Positions 27,518-36,214 of a stretch of DNA of 64,000 nucleotides are shown piece by piece (position 1 is the stretch's first letter; each line of letters starts with the position of its first letter). Under the pieces are notes generated by a model. It was not told where the DNA came from, ran no database searches, and saw only the letters and a list, made by a program, of their open reading frames with translations. This DNA is from AP-15 sp963772965 (lineage in GTDB: Bacteria; Pseudomonadota; Alphaproteobacteria; ATCC43930; CGMCC-115725), in the NCBI GenBank assembly GCA_963772965.1, contig CAVYZU010000002.1, forward strand, positions 1,054,001 through 1,118,000. The letters are read 5' to 3'. A program made the translations under genes and the position numbers.

Positions 27518-30500
27518 ATGCAGTTCAATCTTTCCAAATGGGCGCTCGAGCATCGGTCGTTTGTGGTCTATTTAATGATTGCGGCGACCATCGCCGGATT
27601 GTCCGCCTTTTTTCGGCTTGGGCGCGATGAAGATCCGCCTTTTGTCATTAAGACCATGGTTGTCGTGGCGGCCTGGCCGGGCGCTACCCTCGACGACACA
27701 TCACGGCAGATCACCGACCGGCTCGAACGCACGCTTCAGGAAACGCCGAACCTGGATTTCCTGCGCAGTTTCACGACCCCCGGCGTCGCGACGATCTTTG
27801 TCAATCTGAAGCAGTCGACCCCGGCTTCGGAAATCCCCGATATCTGGTACCACGTCCGCAAGAGCGTCGCCGATATGCGCCAAACGCTGCCGGCGGGCAT
27901 CGTCGGGACGCGCTTCAACGACGAGTTCGGCGATGTTTTCGGGATTATTTACGGCGTCACAGCGGATGGGTTTACCCAGCGCGAATTGCGCGATTATGTC
28001 GAGGATATCCGCTCGGAGCTGATGCATGTTCCTGACGTCGCCAAAATCGAGCTGCTCGGCGCGCAAGACGAAAAGATCTTTGTTGAATTCTCGATCAAGC
28101 AGCTAGCCGGGCTCGGGATCGACCGCTCGGCGCTCGTATCGGCTCTCGCCGCACAGAATGTTGTTCAGCCCGCGGGGGCGATCCAGACCGGCAACGAGAC
28201 GCTGCTGCTGCGGGTGTCGGGCGCTTTCGAATCGGTGCGCGACATCCTGGCGGTCAATTTCGTGGCCAACGGGCGGCTCATTCGACTGCGTGATATTGCG
28301 ACGGTCCATCGCGCCTATGCCGACCCGCCGCAGCCGATGTTTCGGGTCAACGGCAGGAGCGCCATCGGTATCGCGATATCGATGCGCGAGGGCGGCGATA
28401 TTCTGACCCTCGGGCGGAATATCGATCGCGCGATGCGCCAAATCCGGGCCGATTTGCCGATTGGCATCGAGCCGGTTTTAGTGGCCGATCAGCCGGCGGT
28501 CGTCGATCACGCGATCAGCGATTTTACCAGCTCGCTGTGGCAGGCGATCGCCATCATCATGGCGGTCAGTTTTGTCAGCCTGGGCCTGCGCGCCGGCGCG
28601 GTCATCGCGCTGTCGATCCCCTTGACCTTGGCGATCGTCTTTCCGCTGATGGAATTTACCGGGATCGATCTGCAACGCATCTCGCTGGGCGCGCTGATCA
28701 TCGCCCTAGGCCTGCTGGTCGACGACGCGATGACCACGGTCGACGTCATGACGTCGCGTCTTGCGGCGGGCGACAGCGTCGAAGATTTGGCGAGCTTTGC
28801 CTACAAAACGGTGGCGTTGCCGATGCTCACCGGGTCGTTCGTCACCGCCGCGGGCTTCATCCCGATCGGCTTCGCGCGCAGTTCGGCCGGCGAATACACG
28901 TTTTCGATCTTCGCCGTCGTATCCTACGCGCTGATCGTTTCCTGGATTGTCGCGGTTCTGTTCGCGCCGCTGCTCGGCGTGGTGATTCTGAAGAGACCAA
29001 CGCGGAGCGCAGCCGACAAACCGAGCGCGATCCTCGCCTATTTCCGGCGGTTTTTGGTCGGCGCGATGCGGCTTCGCTGGCTCACCATCGGCGTCACCCT
29101 CGCCTGCTTTGCCGCCGCGATCATGGCATCGCCCTACATCCCGCGGCAGTTCTTCCCGCCCTCGGACCGGCCGGACCTGCTCGTCGATTTGACGTTGCCG
29201 CAAAACGCCTCGATCTATGCCAGCGAAAGTGCGGCAGAGCGGCTCGAGGGCCTGCTCAAGGGCGACCCCGATGTCGGTCATTGGAGCACTTACGTCGGCC
29301 GCGGCGCGATCCGGTTTTATCTGCCGCTCAATGTCGAATTGGCGAACAACTCCTTCACACAGGCGGTGGTCGTTGCCAAGAATGTGGCGGCGCGCAAACG
29401 CCTCGAGCAAAGACTGCAAGAGGAGCTGCCCGATCAATTCCCAAGTGCCGTTACCCGGGTGTCGCCGCTCGGGCTCGGGCCGCCGGTCGGATGGCCGGTC
29501 CAGTACCGCGTCAGCGGGCCCGACATCGACGAGGTGCGCAAGATTGCGTTGCAGCTCGCTCAAACCGTCGCGACCGCTCCGGGCTCCAAGGACGTCAATT
29601 ATGACTGGATGGAGCCGGCTCGGATGGTTCGCATCCGGATCGACCAGGACCAAGCGCGTCTGTTGGGGCTGAGCTCCGCGGCGATCGCCTCGGTCATGAA
29701 CACGGTGGTGACCGGCACGCCGGTGACGCAGGTCCGCGACGGCATCTTTCTTGTCGATGTTCTGACGCGCGCCACCGATGAACAGCGGCTGTCGCTGGTG
29801 ACGTTGCGCAATCTGCAGATCCCGCTGGCAAACGGCCGAACCGTGCCGCTGAGCCAGATCGCGACTTTCGATTTTGGTCAGGAATATCCTTTGATCTGGC
29901 AGCGCGACCGGGTTCCGACCTTGACCGTGCGCGCCGATGTTCAGCCCGGCGTGTTGCCGGAATCGGTGGTCCAGGCGCTCGCTCCCGAGATCGACAAGAT
30001 GAATGCGAACCTGCCGGCACCTTATCGCATTGCGGTCGGCGGCACGGTCGAGGAGAGCCGGATATCGCAGGCCTCGGTGTTTGCCGTCGTGCCGCTGATG
30101 CTGTTTACGATGATCACGTTCCTGATGATCCAGTTGCAGAGTTTTAATCGTCTGTTTCTGGTGTTGAGTGTTGTGCCGATGGGGTTGATTGGCATCGTCG
30201 CGGCTTTGCTGTTGTTTCAACAGCCGCTCGGTTTTGTTGCAATCCTTGGGATCCTGTCGCTGCTCGGGATGATCGCCCGCAATGCCGTCATTTTAGTCGA
30301 GCAAATCGATTTTGAATTGGACCGGGGATTGGAGGTTTGGAATGCAGTCATCGAGGCGGCCTTATCCCGATTCCGCCCGATCGTGCTGACCGCAATTTCA
30401 ACCGTGCTTGGACTGATCCCGATCGCAATCACGATCTTCTGGGGACCGATGGCGTACGCCGTAATGGGCGGGCTGTTGGTCGCGACGGTTCTCACCTTGG

Positions 30501-30601
30501 TGTTTCTGCCGGCGCTCTATGTTGCCTGGTTCCGCGTTAGGGAACCGACGGCGGAAAGAGCCACCCTGCCGGCAACCTCGAAAGCGACCGGTGCGGCATG
30601 A
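27518..30601 (+). CDS. RND-family efflux transporter permease
   Basis: A 1027-residue inner-membrane pump with the repeat architecture of AcrB-type transporters: TM1, a large periplasmic loop, TM2-6, a second loop and TM8-12. The proton-relay aspartates are present in TM4 (LGLLVDDAMTTVDVM). Conserved RND motifs include GRDEDPPFVIKTM near the N-terminus, which is typical of the HAE-1-like branch with RDEDP. ATG directly abuts the adaptor stop codon, so both genes are translationally linked. Substrates cannot be told from sequence. Confidence 0.92.
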   Translation: MQFNLSKWALEHRSFVVYLMIAATIAGLSAFFRLGRDEDPPFVIKTMVVVAAWPGATLDDTSRQITDRLERTLQETPNLDFLRSFTTPGVATIFVNLKQSTPASEIPDIWYHVRKSVADMRQTLPAGIVGTRFNDEFGDVFGIIYGVTADGFTQRELRDYVEDIRSELMHVPDVAKIELLGAQDEKIFVEFSIKQLAGLGIDRSALVSALAAQNVVQPAGAIQTGNETLLLRVSGAFESVRDILAVNFVANGRLIRLRDIATVHRAYADPPQPMFRVNGRSAIGIAISMREGGDILTLGRNIDRAMRQIRADLPIGIEPVLVADQPAVVDHAISDFTSSLWQAIAIIMAVSFVSLGLRAGAVIALSIPLTLAIVFPLMEFTGIDLQRISLGALIIALGLLVDDAMTTVDVMTSRLAAGDSVEDLASFAYKTVALPMLTGSFVTAAGFIPIGFARSSAGEYTFSIFAVVSYALIVSWIVAVLFAPLLGVVILKRPTRSAADKPSAILAYFRRFLVGAMRLRWLTIGVTLACFAAAIMASPYIPRQFFPPSDRPDLLVDLTLPQNASIYASESAAERLEGLLKGDPDVGHWSTYVGRGAIRFYLPLNVELANNSFTQAVVVAKNVAARKRLEQRLQEELPDQFPSAVTRVSPLGLGPPVGWPVQYRVSGPDIDEVRKIALQLAQTVATAPGSKDVNYDWMEPARMVRIRIDQDQARLLGLSSAAIASVMNTVVTGTPVTQVRDGIFLVDVLTRATDEQRLSLVTLRNLQIPLANGRTVPLSQIATFDFGQEYPLIWQRDRVPTLTVRADVQPGVLPESVVQALAPEIDKMNANLPAPYRIAVGGTVEESRISQASVFAVVPLMLFTMITFLMIQLQSFNRLFLVLSVVPMGLIGIVAALLLFQQPLGFVAILGILSLLGMIARNAVILVEQIDFELDRGLEVWNAVIEAALSRFRPIVLTAISTVLGLIPIAITIFWGPMAYAVMGGLLVATVLTLVFLPALYVAWFRVREPTAERATLPATSKATGAA

Positions 30602-30623
30602 GCCCGGCCCCTTGGCGGGTGCG

Positions 30624-31130
30624 ATGACCGGGATCGTCGTGCCTGCCCGCGCGCGATCCGTTGTCGCCCGTGCTCTAGGATTGTTCCTCGTTTGGGTCGT
30701 GCTTTCGGGCGGCAAAGGGGTGGATGTCGTGCCCGGTATCATGGCGGCGATCGCCGCGACCGCACTCAGCCTCGCTCTCTTTCCAACCCGACGCGGCCGG
30801 CTGCGGCTGGTTCCACTTGGCGAATACGCGGTGCGCTTTGTGGCGCAGTCCGTTACCGCCGGCATCGATGTCGCCCGCCGCGCGCTCGATCCGCGGCTGC
30901 CGGTCAATCCGGGTTATGTGCATCATCCGTTGCTGCTGCCGCCCGGGCCGGCGCGGAACATCTTTACAACGCTGACGAGCCTCCTTCCGGGCACGGTGCC
31001 GATCGGGCCTGACACGCGGGGTCGATTGGTCGTTCATTGTCTCGATGTCGCCCAGCCGGTCGCGGCACAGCTGGCGGCGGAGGAGGCGCTGTTCATGCGC
31101 ATCATCGACAAGAACACCGGCAATGGCTGA
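30624..31130 (+). CDS. mnhE: Mrp-type Na+/H+ antiporter subunit E
   Basis: A 168-residue protein with two N-terminal membrane helices (ALGLFLVWVVLSGG, VVPGIMAAIAATALSLALF) and the conserved MnhE tail: VNPGYVHHPLLLPPGPARNI, TSLLPGTVPI and LVVHCLDV. It is the first gene of a seven-gene operon (E-F-G-B-C-D-D'). Its stop overlaps the start of subunit F by eight bases. Confidence 0.9.
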   Translation: MTGIVVPARARSVVARALGLFLVWVVLSGGKGVDVVPGIMAAIAATALSLALFPTRRGRLRLVPLGEYAVRFVAQSVTAGIDVARRALDPRLPVNPGYVHHPLLLPPGPARNIFTTLTSLLPGTVPIGPDTRGRLVVHCLDVAQPVAAQLAAEEALFMRIIDKNTGNG

Positions 31131-31395
31131 CTTCTTCTTGAGCGCGGCGGCTTTTGTGCTGGCAATGGTGGGGCTCGGGCTCCTCCGCATTTTGCGCGGG
31201 CCCAGCGCCGCCGATCGCATTATGGCGTCGCAATTGCTCGGCACCGGCGGCGTGGCCGTTCTATTGCTGCTGTCCCAGGCAGTCCCGATGCCGGGTGTCG
31301 TCGATGTCGCCCTGGTGCTGACCCTGCTCGCCGCCTTTGTTTCGGTCGCCTTTGTCAAAGCTGCCCGCGATCCGACGATTGGGAGCCGCCGGTAA
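31123..31395 (+). CDS. mnhF: Mrp-type Na+/H+ antiporter subunit F
   Basis: A 90-residue three-helix protein beginning MADFFLSAAAFVLAMVGLG with the family segment RILRGPSAADRIMASQLLGT. The start lies inside the end of subunit E and the stop TAA shares its last base with the ATG of subunit G, so translation is coupled along the operon. Confidence 0.9.
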   Translation: MADFFLSAAAFVLAMVGLGLLRILRGPSAADRIMASQLLGTGGVAVLLLLSQAVPMPGVVDVALVLTLLAAFVSVAFVKAARDPTIGSRR

Positions 31396-31688
31396 TGAGC
31401 CTCGCTCGCGATGGGCTGACAATCATCGCAATCTGCGCTGGCGCGTTCTTTTTTCTCGCGGGGTCGGTCGGGCTGCTGCGCTTTCCCGATACGCTGACCC
31501 GGTTGCATGCGCTGACCAAAGCCGACAATATCGGGCTTGGCATGATCGTTTTCGGATTGGCGCTGCAGGCCGCCGGCTGGATAGCCGCGCTGAAGCTTTT
31601 CGGAATCTGGTTTCTGACTTTGCTGGCCGGCGCCATCGTCACCCAGTTGATCGCGCAAACGATGCGAGCCGACGGGCCGGCGCAGTGA
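31395..31688 (+). CDS. mnhG: Mrp-type Na+/H+ antiporter subunit G
   Basis: A 97-residue protein with the MnhG/PhaG pattern: GSVGLLRFPDTLTRLHALTK and KADNIGLGMIVFG between membrane helices. The stop TGA overlaps the GTG start of the next gene by two bases. Confidence 0.9.
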   Translation: MSLARDGLTIIAICAGAFFFLAGSVGLLRFPDTLTRLHALTKADNIGLGMIVFGLALQAAGWIAALKLFGIWFLTLLAGAIVTQLIAQTMRADGPAQ

Positions 31689-32632
31689 GCCTCGCCCTCG
31701 GCTTCGACGTTGGACTTGCGGCTTTGATCATCGTCCTCGCCCTGTGGACCACTGCCGCGCACGAGGCCTTTACTGCGGTGATCGGGTTTGTCGCCTTCGG
31801 GCTGCTGTTGGCGCTCGCCTGGGTGCGTTTGGCGGCCCCCGATGTAGCGCTGACCGAAGCGGCGATCGGCAGCGGCGTTACCGGTGCATTACTGACCGCC
31901 GCCGCTCATGGGGCGCAACCGAGGGAAACGCTGCTGGCGCGCAAGAGACCGAGCGCGCCGTTGCGGATCGTTGCTGGCGGGGTGTCGATCCTGGTTGCGG
32001 CCGGCCTCGCCGCGATCGTGCTGTTGCTGCCGATACCGGCGCCGACCCTCGCCCCGGAGGCAGCGGCAAAAATCGCCCTGACCGGACTTGCAAATCCCGT
32101 CACCGCGGTTCTGATGGCCTATCGCGCGATCGATACTTTGCTCGAAGTCGTCGTGTTGCTGCTCGCCTTGCTCGGAATCTGGTCGCTGGCGCCGGATCGC
32201 TTTTGGCCAGGCCGGCCGGGCGTGCTGCAGCGCGAGGACCCGGACAGAATTCTCGTGTTCTTTGGCCGCGTGCTGCCGCCGATCGGGGTTCTGGTCGGCG
32301 TTCACTTGTTTTGGGTTGGCTCGGTTGCCCCCGGAGGTGAATTCCAGAGCGCGACGGTACTCGCCGCGATGTGGATTCTGGCAATGATGGCCGGGCTCGT
32401 CGACACCACGCCGATCGATAAGCGTTGGTTGCGCCTTGTTCTGACGATAGGGCCGGCAGTTTTCCTTGCAATCGGGCTCGCGGGATTCGCGATGGCCGGG
32501 AGTTTTCTCGCTTATCCCCCCGATCATGCGAAATTGCTGATCGTTGCGATCGAACTGCCGGTGACGTTGTCGATTGCTACGATCCTCGTTTTACTCGTCG
32601 CCGGCCCGCCGCAGCGGGAGCCGCGCGGATGA
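31685..32632 (+). CDS. mnhB: Fused DUF4040 (MbhD-like) plus MnhB antiporter subunit
   Basis: GTG at 31685 is inside the end of subunit G and is the natural start (VSLALGFDVGLAALIIV). Residues 1-80 form a DUF4040/MbhD unit (VRLAAPDVALTEAAIGSGVT), which in classical systems is the C-terminal part of the large MrpA. Residues about 180-315 are an MnhB domain (GRVLPPIGVLVGVHLFWVGS, APGGEFQSATVLAAMWIL). The fused arrangement places the MrpA tail on subunit B, as in group 2-type Mrp operons without a giant A subunit. The stop overlaps the start of C. Confidence 0.85.
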   Translation: MSLALGFDVGLAALIIVLALWTTAAHEAFTAVIGFVAFGLLLALAWVRLAAPDVALTEAAIGSGVTGALLTAAAHGAQPRETLLARKRPSAPLRIVAGGVSILVAAGLAAIVLLLPIPAPTLAPEAAAKIALTGLANPVTAVLMAYRAIDTLLEVVVLLLALLGIWSLAPDRFWPGRPGVLQREDPDRILVFFGRVLPPIGVLVGVHLFWVGSVAPGGEFQSATVLAAMWILAMMAGLVDTTPIDKRWLRLVLTIGPAVFLAIGLAGFAMAGSFLAYPPDHAKLLIVAIELPVTLSIATILVLLVAGPPQREPRG

Positions 32633-32970
32633 ATTCCGCGACGGTGTTCGGGCTGTGCGGTGCCGCACTCGCCGGTCTCGGTTTATACGGGTTGATCGTC
32701 GATCCCCAGCCGCTGCGTAAAATCCTCGCATTCAATTTGCTCGGCGGCAGCGTGTTCCTGCTCTTCGGTGTTGTGGCGCGCCGTGGCGCCGCCGCCGGGT
32801 TCGGCGGCGATCCGATCCCGCAAGCGCTGGTCATCACCGGCATCGTCGTCGCCTTTGCCTCGACGGCGCTGGCGGTGGCGTTATTGCGGCGCCTTGCTCA
32901 GGAGACCGGCAGCACCACATCGGGCACCGGTGCGGTGACTAGCTCAAACACCGATGACCCCGCGTGCTGA
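32629..32970 (+). CDS. mnhC: Mrp-type Na+/H+ antiporter subunit C
   Basis: A 113-residue three-helix NuoK-like subunit: GLYGLIVDPQPLRKILAFNL, then LGGSVFLLFGVVARR and DPIPQALVITGIVVAFASTA, the standard MnhC/NuoK order. The ATG overlaps the stop of subunit B (ATGA) and its own stop overlaps the start of subunit D. Confidence 0.9.
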   Translation: MNSATVFGLCGAALAGLGLYGLIVDPQPLRKILAFNLLGGSVFLLFGVVARRGAAAGFGGDPIPQALVITGIVVAFASTALAVALLRRLAQETGSTTSGTGAVTSSNTDDPAC

Positions 32971-34499
32971 TGCCGAGCGCGGCAGCCTCGTCGGTGGGGA
33001 CGACGCCGGGTGGTTTCCTGCTCGTCCTCGCGACCGCATTGCCGGTCGCTGGTGCGCTGATCGCGTTGCTGCTCGGCGGCCGTTATGCCGAGCGTGTCGC
33101 GATTGTCATGATGCCGTTCGGCCTGGCGGTCGCCAGCGCCATTGCGTTTGGCGTGTGGCAGTCGCAGAAGGTGTTGCAATACGTCATCGGCGATTGGCGA
33201 CCACCGCTAGGGGTGGCGTTGCGCGCAGATGGTCTATCGGCGGTGATGGTGCCGACCGCCGCGATTTTAATCGCCGGCATCGGTTTGTTCGCGCGCACCC
33301 AATTTTCGATGCCGCCAGATGTCGATGCGCGCGCGCCGCAGGTCTTTTGGACTTTGCTGCTGGGGGTGTGGGCAGGGCTGAACGCAGTCTTTCTCGGGGC
33401 CGATCTGTTCAATCTGTTTGTCGCCCTCGAACTGCTGACATTTACCGCCGTACCTCTCGTTTGCCTTGACGGGCATCCCGACACGCTCGCGGCCGCGCTG
33501 CGCTACTTGCTTTTCGCGCTGTTCGGCTCCGTTCTTTATCTGCTCGGGACCGTGCTGCTTTACGGGGCCTATGGCACCCTCGACATTGTCCTGTTGTCGA
33601 GCCGGGTCCGCGCCGAGCCCACTGCCTGGGTGGCGTTGGCGTTGATTACGGCGGGGCTATTGGCCAAGGCGGCGCTCTATCCGCTGCATCTGTGGCTGCC
33701 GCCGGCTCATGCCGGAGCGCCTGCCCCCGCCAGCGCGGTTCTGTCGGGGCTCGTCGTCAAGGCGCCGTTTTTTCTCGTCGTGCGGCTGTGGTTCGATGTG
33801 ATGCCCCGGCTGATCGATGTCAGGGCGGCGCAGCTGCTCGGCGTGCTGGCGGCGTCGGCGATCCTGTTCGGCAGCGTGGTTGCTCTGCGGCAGGCACGGC
33901 TGAAGCTGTTGATCGCCTACTCGACGGTGGCGCAGATCGGCTACCTTTTTTTGATGTTTCCGCTCGTCGGCGGCCCGCAGATGAGCCAGTTCTGGAGCGC
34001 CACTGCATGGACCGGCGGGGTGCTTCAGGCGATCTCGCACGCTTTCGCCAAAGCTGCGATGTTCATGTCCGCCGGCTTGGTTTATGAGGCGCTCGGCCAT
34101 GACCGGATTGCCGGCCTCGCGGGCATCGGACGCGCGCTGCCGATCACCGTCTTTGCCTTCGGGCTTGGCGGTATATCGCTGATGGGCCTGCCACCGAGTG
34201 GCGGCTTCGTCGCCAAAGCGATGTTGCTGACCGCCGCGGTTGCCGGGGGCCAATGGTGGTGGGCGGTTGTCATCCTAATAGGCGGTCTGCTCGCCGGCGG
34301 CTATGTCTTCCTGGTGCTCGCCAGGGCGTTGGCAGATCCGCCCGAGGGATTAACGCTCCGCGCCCACATAACTCAGTCGCGGCAAGCGGTGCCGCTGACG
34401 CTGGCGCTTGTTGCGGTGCTGCTCGGCTTTGTCCCGCTCCGGCCCTGGGACCTGTTGTTGATCGGCCGCCCCACAGCAACCCTTGCGGGCCTGAGATGA
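32970..34499 (+). CDS. mnhD: Mrp-type Na+/H+ antiporter subunit D
   Basis: A 509-residue NuoL/M/N-like antiporter subunit with about 14 membrane helices. Key ionisable residues are in place: Glu in DLFNLFVALELLTF (TM5), Lys in AKAALYPLHLWLPPAHAGAP (TM7) and Lys in VVKAPFFLVVRL. ATG 32970 overlaps the stop of subunit C; GTG 32964 is an alternative two codons upstream. The last bases form ATGA with a 25-codon mini-frame that leads to the next subunit. Confidence 0.9.
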   Translation: MPSAAASSVGTTPGGFLLVLATALPVAGALIALLLGGRYAERVAIVMMPFGLAVASAIAFGVWQSQKVLQYVIGDWRPPLGVALRADGLSAVMVPTAAILIAGIGLFARTQFSMPPDVDARAPQVFWTLLLGVWAGLNAVFLGADLFNLFVALELLTFTAVPLVCLDGHPDTLAAALRYLLFALFGSVLYLLGTVLLYGAYGTLDIVLLSSRVRAEPTAWVALALITAGLLAKAALYPLHLWLPPAHAGAPAPASAVLSGLVVKAPFFLVVRLWFDVMPRLIDVRAAQLLGVLAASAILFGSVVALRQARLKLLIAYSTVAQIGYLFLMFPLVGGPQMSQFWSATAWTGGVLQAISHAFAKAAMFMSAGLVYEALGHDRIAGLAGIGRALPITVFAFGLGGISLMGLPPSGGFVAKAMLLTAAVAGGQWWWAVVILIGGLLAGGYVFLVLARALADPPEGLTLRAHITQSRQAVPLTLALVAVLLGFVPLRPWDLLLIGRPTATLAGLR

Positions 34500-34573
34500 G
34501 CCTTCCCCGATTGCGGGCAGCGGCTCGGGCAGGAGGTCGCAGAGAGCCATCCGGCCAGGATTTCGCGTCATGA
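34496..34573 (+). CDS. 25-codon coupling mini-frame (possible)
   Basis: ATG at 34496 overlaps the stop of mnhD (ATGA) and its own TGA at 34571-34573 overlaps the ATG of the following subunit (ATGA again). The peptide is arginine-rich (MSLPRLRAAARAGGRREPSG...). A frame that closes the only gap in an otherwise fully overlapping operon suggests a translational relay rather than a functional peptide. It may also be chance. Confidence 0.4.
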   Translation: MSLPRLRAAARAGGRREPSGQDFAS

Positions 34574-36189
34574 CTCCGGCAGCGACGTTGCTTGTCGCTG
34601 CGCTGGCCACGCCGCTTGCGATGCTGCTCGGCTGCATATCGCGGCGTCTGAGGGATCGGATGCCTGCGGTGTTGGCCTATGCACCGGTCTCGGCCCTTGC
34701 AGCGGCCCTGCTGGTTCCTCGCAGCACACCGCTGGTGCTGTTCCCGCCGCCATTCCGCATGACCCTTACGCTCGACGTACCTGCCGCCTTGCTTCTCGGG
34801 GTCGCGGCATTGTTGTGGATCATTGCCGGCGCCTACGCCGCGACGTATTTGCGGGGCAAGCCGAATGCCGGACGCTTCGTCGAATGGTGGCTGCTGACGC
34901 TGACCGGCAGCCTCGGCGTTTTTATGGCCGCAGACCTCGTAAGCTTCTATTTGACCTATTCGGTCGTCAGTTTGGCGGCCTATGGCCTTGTCGTACATGA
35001 CGGCACACCGAGTAGCTGGCGCGCCGGCACCGTGTATCTGGCACTTGCCGTGCTCGGCGAGGCGTTTTTGTTGATGGCCTTCGTGTTTATAGCCGAGAGC
35101 ACGCCCAATGGCAGTCTGTTGATCCGGGATGCTGTGGCGGCGCTGCCCGCGTCGCCGTGGCGCGATGCGTCGCTGGTCCTCTTGCTGTTGGGCTTTGGCC
35201 TCAAGATCGGGCTCGTACCGGGTCACGTTTGGATGCCGCTCGCGTACACGGCAGCGCCGATCCCGGCGGCGGCGGCACTTAGCGGCGCCGCGGTCAAGGC
35301 TGGCGTGATTGGGCTGATCCGTTTCCTGCCGCTCGGGATCGCGATGCCGGCATGGGGTCATGCTTTGGCCGCTGCCGGCATGTTTTCGGCGTTCTACGGC
35401 GTGGTCATCGGGATTACGCAGGATAATCCAAAGACGGTGCTGGCCTATTCAAGCGTCAGCCAGATGGGGTTGCTGGCGGCGGTGCTCGGCATGGGATGGG
35501 CGGCTGGCGACCCCGGCTCAGCACTGGGGGCGAGCTTTTCGGCGGCGCACCACATTCTGGTTAAGGGCGGATTATTTCTGGCGATCGGTGTCGCCGCAAC
35601 GGCGCGCCCGCGCCTGTGGCCGGTGCTATTGCCGGCGGCGATCCTGGCGCTGAGTCTCGGGGGAATGCCGCTGACCGGCGGCGCGTTGGCCAAACTCGCG
35701 GTAAAGCCTGAGCTGGGGCAGGGCCTTGTGGGGACGCTGGCGGCGTTCGCGGCGGCAGGCAGCACATTGCTGATGCTGCATTTTCTGCGCCGGCTGATGG
35801 CAACCGAAACGGATGGTGCGCCGGCGCCGGCGGGTCTGGTCTGGCCTTGGCTCACGATTGCGTTCGCGTCGGTTGCGGTTCCGTGGGCACTTTACCCGCT
35901 GGCCCAATCGGGCGCACGCGCTGCCGCCCTGTCCTCCGGAGCGCTATGGGAGGCGCTATGGCCGGTTGTGCTCGGTGGAGTGTTGGCGACCGCGCTCTGG
36001 CGCACCCGACTCCCACGTGTGCCGGAGGGCGACATTGTCGTGTTGGGTGAAAGAGCGGTCGGGGCAACAGTCGTTTGCGGCGAAGCGATCGAGCGCGCCG
36101 ATGGCTGGCTGCGGCAATGGCCGATCGCGAGCCTGTCTCTGTTGAGCATTGCTATTTTACTCGCCATCACGTTGATGGCGGCAGGCTAA
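34570..36189 (+). CDS. Second NuoL/M/N-like Mrp subunit (MnhD/A-like)
   Basis: A 539-residue protein with 14 or so membrane helices and the conserved GFGLKIGLVPGHVWMPLAY (TM7 Lys) and LSGAAVKAGVIGL (TM8 Lys), followed by AYSSVSQMGLL. Alignment to subunit D places Ser (DLVSFYLTYSVVSLAAYG) where D has the TM5 Glu that is essential in proton-pumping relatives; a Glu appears instead one helix later (LAVLGEAFLL). It closes the antiporter operon and probably stands in for the missing N-terminal MrpA part. Confidence 0.82.
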   Translation: MTPAATLLVAALATPLAMLLGCISRRLRDRMPAVLAYAPVSALAAALLVPRSTPLVLFPPPFRMTLTLDVPAALLLGVAALLWIIAGAYAATYLRGKPNAGRFVEWWLLTLTGSLGVFMAADLVSFYLTYSVVSLAAYGLVVHDGTPSSWRAGTVYLALAVLGEAFLLMAFVFIAESTPNGSLLIRDAVAALPASPWRDASLVLLLLGFGLKIGLVPGHVWMPLAYTAAPIPAAAALSGAAVKAGVIGLIRFLPLGIAMPAWGHALAAAGMFSAFYGVVIGITQDNPKTVLAYSSVSQMGLLAAVLGMGWAAGDPGSALGASFSAAHHILVKGGLFLAIGVAATARPRLWPVLLPAAILALSLGGMPLTGGALAKLAVKPELGQGLVGTLAAFAAAGSTLLMLHFLRRLMATETDGAPAPAGLVWPWLTIAFASVAVPWALYPLAQSGARAAALSSGALWEALWPVVLGGVLATALWRTRLPRVPEGDIVVLGERAVGATVVCGEAIERADGWLRQWPIASLSLLSIAILLAITLMAAG

Positions 36190-36214
36190 CGCATCGGCGC
36201 GGACGGCCTTCACT

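Noticed and set aside
28706..30220. 504-codon minus-strand frame opposite the RND pump
   Set aside because: Its composition (many His, Arg, Gln, Asp) is typical of the antisense of membrane proteins; the pump on the plus strand is certain.
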